A stretch of DNA of 48,568 bases from Gnetum montanum (lineage: Eukaryota; Streptophyta; Gnetopsida; Gnetales; Gnetaceae): positions 1,176 through 49,743 of the forward strand of contig MNCI01006080.1 of the NCBI GenBank assembly GCA_015680685.1. The letters run 5' to 3'. Under the pieces are notes generated by a model, which did not search any database, had not been told where the DNA came from, and worked only from the letters and a program-made list of their open reading frames with translations. Positions 42,718 to 48,568 of the stretch are shown here, in pieces. Within the stretch, counting starts at the first letter, position 1. Each line of letters starts with the position of its first letter. A program made the translations under genes and the position numbers.

Positions 42718-43547
42718 TGATGAGTGTCAAGTATTTCCCATGCGTAACCATATGAATTACTAGCGTGTCTGTGTGATCCAGTTGAATTCCATGGACTTTA
42801 TTTACCTAAGTGGTTGATATCCTAGATGGTGAAATCTATAATTGCTAGTTTTTGTCTTTCCAATCCACACTTGTGTTAATCTTTATTATTTTCTTTCACT
42901 TACTAAATCATTAAGTAAATAAAGATTTAATAACTAAATTAACTAATCAATTAGCTACTTAATTACTTAACTAGCCTAATGTAGAGAATCCATTTCTACA
43001 TTTTTTACATATCCTAAATCTATATCAATGTTGCTAGATTACCAAGTGTATATTACTAGGCATACCAAGTATCCACTACTGAGATTACCAAACATTACTA
43101 TATTCTACTCAAAGTGCTTGTACTCACGTTGCTTATAAAAATATTAATTGCTTAATAATAAGAATGTAAATTTCATGTGAAGTAAATTGTAGGAAAATAA
43201 AACTATGTTAATCCAAGTGTTGCAATAGATAGAAGAAATTTCAATTTTATTTCCGCTCATGCAGTTGTGTCCAGGTACAAATATTCTTGAATAAAATGTC
43301 ATATAATTACTTGAATCCGCATTGTGGGAACTCAAAGGAAAAATATTCTAACTTCTATAAGGGAAAATTGTAAGGGTTTGGCTAAGGAAACAACCGAAAG
43401 GTGCCATAAATGCAAGAGGTGTGTGCATTTATATAGGCAATTCCTACATTAGTGTCAACGTACTTGTATCAACGCATCCTAGGATACATCGATGGGGCTA
43501 CGTCGATGGGCATGCTTCGACATGACTATCTTATTGATGCTTTATCA
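42718..43547 (-). repeat. 5' LTR of the 28-kb nested Athila-like element
   Basis: 830 bp from TGATGAGTGTC to GCTTTATCA on the plus strand. It pairs with 15,582-16,453. The minus-strand TATA box is at 43,427-43,435. Confidence 0.92.
43427..43435 (-). promoter_or_regulatory. TATA box in 5' LTR
   Basis: TATATAAAT on the minus strand, conserved in the 3' LTR. It would drive the element's genomic RNA. Confidence 0.65.
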
Positions 43548-43552
43548 CACTA
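43548..43552. repeat. Target-site duplication CACTA, right
   Basis: Partner of 15,577-15,581. Confidence 0.9.
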
Positions 43553-44194
43553 TATGTGGGTTTTCTATGATATTATTCTACCATCCTTGTAGCGAAGAAG
43601 ATATTTTGCATATCTATACAAGTTGACATTTTTAGCTCTTCGATAAAAAAAAGTATAGTTTTATTCAGGAAAAATACTTTGAAATGTCATCACAAAAAAC
43701 CTCACCAAGTTAAACTCATTAATTAAAAAATTGAGCATGAAAGGTCACTAGGCAACATCAATGATAGATTATGCAACCATATTTTTATCTAATTAATTTC
43801 CCTTCTTACAATCCCAAAACATTGTGCAATTGATGATGTATGTCTAATAATGTTTTCTTCATCAATTTGAAGCAATGAACCTTGATACTATAATCTTATT
43901 TATTCATCTTTTTTTAACAAAGTAATATAAGAAATGTTATGAAATATGTTTACTTCATTAGTATTAACAACATCATCTAATGCATACATATCAATCTCGA
44001 CATCATGATAGTATGAACCATTTTCCTTTTAAAAAAGTAAGGCATTATAAACTTGTCTCTTGCTAACTATGAAATTATGCTTTGTGTTCATTTAATCTAT
44101 GCTTTTTAAAATTAAGAAAGGGACATATTTAATTCTAAGAGAAAGTCTTTTAGCAATCTCAATGATGTATTAATAAAAGCTAATTGCGTGTCCT
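43553..44194 (-). pseudogene. Helitron Rep, N-terminal part (separated by the 28-kb insertion)
   Basis: The minus strand near 43,650-43,570 reads NLYRYAKYLLRYKDGRI, resembling the region ahead of the HUH motif in plant Helitron proteins. If the 28-kb element and one CACTA are removed, this joins directly to the sequence at 15,576, whose next recognisable motif is PHVHG. Further upstream (43,660-44,194) only faint coding traces remain. The piece ends abruptly at the LTR of another Athila-family element at 44,195. Confidence 0.55.
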
Positions 44195-45098
44195 TGATGA
44201 GCAGTGAGGTACCCCTCCGCCCAACCATAAGAATCATAAGCGTTGACACATGATCTGATCGAATTTTGTGGACTTTGTCATTTCCAATGCACTAGCCCTT
44301 TAGGAAGTGAATCTAGCCTTAAGGTTAATCATTGTCTTCCCAATTACACTTGTGAAGTTCGTTGGTATGGTTAAGTGTAACTAAGGCATTCGATTTGTAT
44401 CATTTTTATGTTTTATAGTCGAGTGCTTGAAATGTAGATAAAAGGAATTTAATTAACTAACCTAAATTAAATAATCATTTAACTAATTCTAACATAAGTA
44501 TCCATTTCCACTTTTCGTACATGTCTTGAACTCATGTATCCACTGCTAGGCAACCAAACACTACACTACTGGGTGTACCAATTGATAATGCTACTGGGAT
44601 TATCAAGTGAATACGTGTTACAATTGAAGTGGTCGTACTTATGTGTGTAATCTATCTGGCTTAATTGCTTATCTAACATAGTAACTAAAAAATAACTAAT
44701 AAATAATTAAAAATAGTAAATGCATAAATAAAACATCTAATCTATCAAAAGTGTTGCAAGGTTTATCAGAAAGCTCATCTTTATTTTCACACACATTGTC
44801 ATGCTCAAGTACAATAATGCTCAAATAAAGATCCATACACTCAATGACTCTTGCTGTAGGCACGCAGGGAAAAAAATTCTCTAACTTTTGAATGGAAAAA
44901 ATGTAAGAGCTTCACTACTACTAAAATCTAGATAGTCATAAATGTGGTTGGTAGGTGCATATTTATAGGTGACAAATAGACATTGTGTTAATGGGGCCTC
45001 ATCAACACAAGGACGAGATGCATCAACAAGGACGAGTTGACATGGTCGACTACATTAACGAGGCCTCATCAACGTAGCCAACCAACGACAACTCATCA
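44195..45098 (-). repeat. 3' LTR of the right-hand Athila-like copy
   Basis: 904 bp with TGATGAGC...CTCATCA ends. Closer in wording to the LTR at 8,660-9,617 than to the LTR pair of the 28-kb element. The U3 contains GGCCTCATCAAC words at about 44,995 and 45,055. The minus-strand CCTATAAATATGC box is near 44,957-44,969. Confidence 0.9.
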
Positions 45099-45107
45099 TA
45101 CCCCCAT
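45099..45107 (-). other. Polypurine tract, right-hand Athila-like copy
   Basis: The minus strand is ATGGGGGTA, ending at the LTR start TGATGAG. Confidence 0.7.
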
Positions 45108-45345
45108 GGCTGAATGAAAACTTGTCCTTGAGTTCTTTTATAAAATTGGGAAGGTATGGGATTATTGACTCACTTTTCTTCAACAAAACAACTAACTAAC
45201 TTTGACAAAAAATGAAGTGTTCGAGTGTAGGGATCAACACATTACAAAAATGGTGATGTTCAAGACACAAAATTGAACACCATGACACAACTCTTCAAAA
45301 ACTAGATAACACGTTTCTTAATGATGTCAAGCTTGTTGGAGAAGA

Positions 45346-47740
45346 TCAAAATATCCAAGGCAGTGATGGTTCTTGAGGCTCCAAAGGACCCTCACTAGCT
45401 TCAAGCATTGGTGGTGGTTGAGGTGGCTGCGGTTGTCTTGCTGCTGCTGCAACTTCGAGTGGGAGGCGGAAAGCATCGAACAATGCTTTCATTTTCTCCT
45501 TCTTATTCCTAGGATCATGCACCATCCACATAGCTTTCCCAATGTGGGTTGAAATAGGCACATCCCAAGGACATGGAATGGTTGGAAACAACTCCTTAGC
45601 ATTGACAAACCAAGCAGCAAACTATTTACCTTCAATGTCGAATGCCCTAACTGTGTTCTTCAACTCCTAGTAGTCATTCATCCATCTAGCTAAGTTCTCA
45701 ATGATAGATCATTGATCTTTAAATCATCCTCTAAGAACTTTGAGCTTAGCATTAGTAGTCTCTAGCTTCTGCTTGGTGTCTTTGTGGTGCTTAAACTCAA
45801 CCTCGTATAGAAAATATGAGCTAGCCACTTGTTTCTCCAATTTATACCATGGTCATTTGGCTATCAGCATTGCTAGGTTTGCATAACAAAGATTGGCCAA
45901 CTTCATATACTCTATCATTACTTGCAGCTTCTTCAAGCAGATCTCTACTTTGTTGTAGGCATCAATCNTACTTGCAGCTTCTTCAAGCAGATCTCTACTT
46001 TGTTGTAGGCATCAATCCCGTTAAGGATGGGCTACCACATCTTTCTTGCTTGCTAGAGTTGGTAGAGGGCTTCGTTCACTTTCACCTTTACCATCTAAAT
46101 TTGTTTTTCATTAATTTCCTTTTGCAAGCCAACCTAGTCCCTGTAGTGATTTTTCACTCTCTCAAATTTAAGAGCTTCTTTCTTTTAGATGGTGATCTCG
46201 ATGGTAGACCTTTTTCGCAAGATGCTTTCCTCCTTCATTGATAGATTGCAGTTCTCCATGGTCAATTTTCTCAGTTCAATATTTACCCTGGCAAGTTGCT
46301 TCTACTATTGATGAATTAACTCTTACATTTGATCTCTTTAAGCATCAACATTTTGCAGGTGATGATTTTGCACGGTCAATGCTTCATTCTCTTAGTGCAT
46401 CTGATTCAAGTCCTTTTTGATTGAGTGCATTTTAGCTTCTACTATGGACTATCTAAAGATGGTCATTATTGCTTCCTCCTTAGCCTTTTAAAATCATTCT
46501 TGAAGCTTTTTGATAGCTTCATCTCTTGTCATTGCCAGGCTAAGGATTTCTTGTTTTGCAAGTCGGGCATGAAGTTCAACAACTTCTACCCCCAAGCATT
46601 GATTTTTCTCTTGAGCTATTTTTAGTTGTCCCTCCAAAATGATGTATTAGCCCTTTGCATTCAGGAGCTTCAAGTGAGTTGTAGTGATGTTCTTCGAGAG
46701 ATCAAAGATGTCTAGAGTTAGTTGTGCAGTTCCTACTAGTCATTCCAGCAATTGTTCATGCTAGGCTATGTTCAATTTTTCACTGACCGTGCCTGCAGAC
46801 ATCTACACATCTTGGCGTGTAGATACATCTAGTGTAGATACTGTGGATGCGTTCAATGCTTCAGCTACATGGTCAGCTACGACTTCTACGACTATCTCCT
46901 ATCCTTGGTGCTACATCACCAAGATAGTAGCCTCTTCACCTTCCTCCAACCTCACTGAAAAGTGGATGCATTCCTAGAGATTTTTGGAAATAGATGGTAT
47001 GTTGCTAGTGACACTATTACCTCTCAAGCATTGGGATCTAACCTTGAAGGCAACTACATTCTTTGGGCTGAGAAAATGAAACCACCTCTCTCCATCTGGC
47101 TAATTGTTTAGGCCACCTCATTAAGGTGACTCATCACTAGCCAATGTACAGATGGATCCATTCCACTCATTCTTACTTGTTTCTCTTGTTCGCTCAAGAC
47201 TTATTTTCAGATTTGTTGTAGATGTTCAAGGACTACATAGGCCTCCGATGTTGTCTCTTGAGTGGGTGGTGGTGGTGGCAGCTCCCCATATGAAGTGATT
47301 TTTGACATCTTATCCTTCATGATTTTCACCCATGAGGCCAAGGGAGCATGCCTAAGAGTATCATTAGAATAGTAAACAATGCTTTCCCTTTTGTAAAGTT
47401 TTCTGATAAGGCATGGAAAGGATAGGGTCTTCCTTCCACGTTCATTCTTGTTGAAGCATTTGTCAATCTCTAAATAAATCAACTGTGGAAGGTTAATGAG
47501 AAATTTTTTTCTTAGAGCAATGCATGCTCAGGAGAGAAAGTAATCACCTTACTTGGCCTCACCATTGGATTGAGGTGATAGGTCATAATCTTGAAATAAA
47601 TTTGCTCCACTAGTGTGAGTGCACCATACTCCTTACAGTCCACCTCGTAGCATCGCTGGGTCCATTCCCTTTTTGCCTTAGGATTGCCTTTTATTGATAT
47701 TTCTACCAACTATGTTGCACTGTTTGGCAACCCCAGTGCC
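45346..47740 (-). pseudogene. Athila-family 3' ORF, right-hand copy (best preserved)
   Basis: Long open pieces on the minus strand make this the clearest copy. 47,709-47,512 has VEISIKGNPKAKREWTQRCY and HLNPMVRPSKVITFSPEHAL. 47,482-47,207 has IYLEIDKCFNKNERGRKTLS and FPCLIRKLYKRESIVYYSND. The C-terminal piece (45,591-45,346) reads MFPTIPCPWDVPISTHIGK... and ends in a Pro/Gln-rich tail, with stop TGA at 45,346. The PSKVITFSPEHALL...FPCLIRKLY part resembles the plant putative transposon protein domain by my recollection. The middle (47,200-45,600) is broken but Leu/Glu/Lys-rich. The N-terminus is removed by the family C LTR. Confidence 0.75.
45919..46017. other. Assembly join (N at 45,968) with duplicated flanks
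   Basis: The same 49 bases occur at 45,919-45,967 and 45,969-46,017 around a single N. An unmerged contig overlap is the likeliest cause. Confidence 0.92.
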
Positions 47741-47759
47741 TATTGTACTGACCTAAATC

Positions 47760-48568
47760 ATCGATGTAAGGTTGGAAGGGAAACAGACACCGAGAGATCA
47801 TCGGGTAGCCACAGCTGACCTTGTCTTCGCCCGAGGGCAAGCTAGAAAAGTAAACGAAGGTAGAGTGCCTTGGATGGTTTGCATGCAAATCAACCAAGGA
47901 CTTCCCCGAGCGTAAGCTATGGCTAGCGCTGGGGTTATCGTAAACAGAATGTAAACGGAATGTAGACAACAATACGAAATGTAAATAAACCGAACTGAAT
48001 TATGAATAAAGCATAAACAAAGTTATATTTGTAAAGCATAAATAAAACTAAACAATGTAAATGGGAGGCAATAATGAACTGTGTTATATTGTTTAAAAAA
48101 ATGTGCACTGGTCAAAGCGTAGTTGCACAAGTGTGGATGGCAAGTCAAACACCTAGCCTCGGAAAGATATGACACAATGATGCGATGATGAAATGGGATG
48201 AACGTGAGAAGAACTTGGAAGCCAACAATCGGATGTGCCAAGCACCCAAGGATTGCAAGTTCTATCTTCCTTCAGAATTGCCAATCTCTCCAATCTTTGC
48301 CTCTTCCAATCTTCTTCTTCTTCTTGTCCTCCTCTCTTGCTGCCTCCTCTAGTTTGTGTGAATTGATAGGGTATTTATAGGGTTGGGCTAGGGTTTGCCT
48401 AGGGTTTTCTTTGACCAGGTTCAATGTATTTTACAATTTATGGGTCATTCAAGCCCATAAAAAAAATACAAATTAGAAATACAAGCCCTCAAGCGATAAA
48501 AAAAATTTAAAAAAATTTAAAAAGATTAGCTCCAACTCTGGCCCGCTTGGAAAAATTATATTTCTTTT
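47760..48568 (-). repeat. Family C LTR-like sequence, right copy
   Basis: It shares landmarks with 1-640 in the same order and orientation, with a minus-strand CCCTATAAATACCC box at about 48,369-48,382. Its left end lies near 47,742-47,760, inside the Athila-family 3' ORF, so this is the 3' LTR of an element or a solo LTR. Where the left copy has GCGTAAAC words, this one often has RTGTAAAY or GCATAAAC, i.e. CpG sites lost. The right edge runs off the window. Confidence 0.5.

Larger units (their letters stand above)
15582..43547 (-). mobile_element. Complete (decayed) Athila-like Ty3/gypsy retrotransposon with nested insertions
   Basis: It has two LTRs in the same orientation, TGATRA...TCATCA/TTATCA ends and a perfect CACTA duplication outside both. 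Next to the right-hand (5') LTR is a primer site resembling tRNA-Asp. Gag, protease, RT, RNase H and integrase follow in that order, then a separate 3' ORF and a purine tract next to the left-hand (3') LTR. This is the layout of Athila/Tat-type gypsy elements. Its 28 kb include a copia element of about 6.3 kb and about 10.9 kb of caulimovirid DNA, so the element itself is about 10.7 kb. It sits inside the Helitron gene that resumes at 43,553. All coding parts are broken. Confidence 0.9.
44195..47740 (-). mobile_element. Athila-like element, 3' half, right-hand minus-strand copy
   Basis: It consists of a 3' LTR (44,195-45,098), a purine tract (45,099-45,107) and a broken 3' ORF to about 47,740. 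There the sequence switches to the family C LTR. No gag or pol is seen, since they would lie further right. The base quintet left of the LTR is GTCCT, but its partner is outside the window or lost. Confidence 0.8.

Noticed and set aside
45849-46241. 130-codon plus-strand ORF spanning an N
   Set aside because: It is antisense to the 3' ORF and includes a duplicated assembly overlap.
48198-48380. 60-codon plus-strand ORF at the right end
   Set aside because: It lies in the family C LTR-like sequence, driven by a CTTCTT simple tract, and has no recognisable protein.

Overview
This is a stretch of land-plant nuclear DNA made almost entirely of decayed, nested mobile elements. It is AT-rich, no conserved single-copy host gene is visible, and the elements are plant-type: Athila-like Ty3/gypsy, Sirevirus-like Ty1/copia, a Helitron with Rep/helicase, and integrated Caulimoviridae. 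A large repeat-rich genome is likely, such as a gymnosperm or a large-genome angiosperm. The sequence alone does not settle which.

Layout, left to right. (1) 1-1,020: GC-rich LTR-like sequence (family C) and a minisatellite built on GCGTA/TACGC words. (2) About 1,030-3,490, minus strand: fragment A of an endogenous caulimovirid (protease, reverse transcriptase, RNase H and a downstream ORF). (3) About 3,490-9,617, plus strand: the 3' half of an Athila-like element, with an inter-ORF region, a broken 3' ORF of about 930 codons and a 3' LTR. (4) 9,618-12,440: unassigned AT-rich DNA with a TA/TC microsatellite and a 98-bp tandem duplication. (5) About 12,450-15,576, minus strand: a broken Helitron Rep/helicase. 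Its N-terminal part reappears at 43,553-44,194 because a 28-kb insertion splits it. (6) 15,582-43,547, minus strand: a complete but decayed Athila-like retrotransposon, flanked by a perfect 5-bp target duplication (CACTA). It has a 5' LTR, a tRNA-Asp-type primer site, gag, protease-RT-RNaseH-integrase, a 3' ORF and a 3' LTR. Two later elements sit inside it. One is a copia element (18,052-24,395) that splits the 3' ORF and has lost its pol. The other is about 1.6 head-to-tail units of a caulimovirid genome (about 25,403-36,330; unit about 6.9 kb), lying between integrase and the 3' ORF. (7) 44,195-about 47,740, minus strand: the 3' half of a third Athila-family copy. (8) About 47,760-48,568: a second family C LTR.

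The inferred order of events is: Helitron; insertion of the Athila-like element into it; then copia and the caulimovirid into the Athila-like element. No gene here looks intact. Premature stops are very often TAG where a related copy has Gln or Trp, as expected from cytosine deamination in silenced, methylated repeats.

The points most worth a second look are: the conserved unrecognised ORF downstream of RNase H in all three caulimovirid copies; stop codons shared between the two tandem caulimovirid units; the pol-less copia element carrying an unrelated acidic ORF; and the long coiled-coil 3' ORF shared by three Athila-family copies. Three single-N assembly joins are present. Two of them carry exact 46-49 nt flanking duplications that are probably artefacts.
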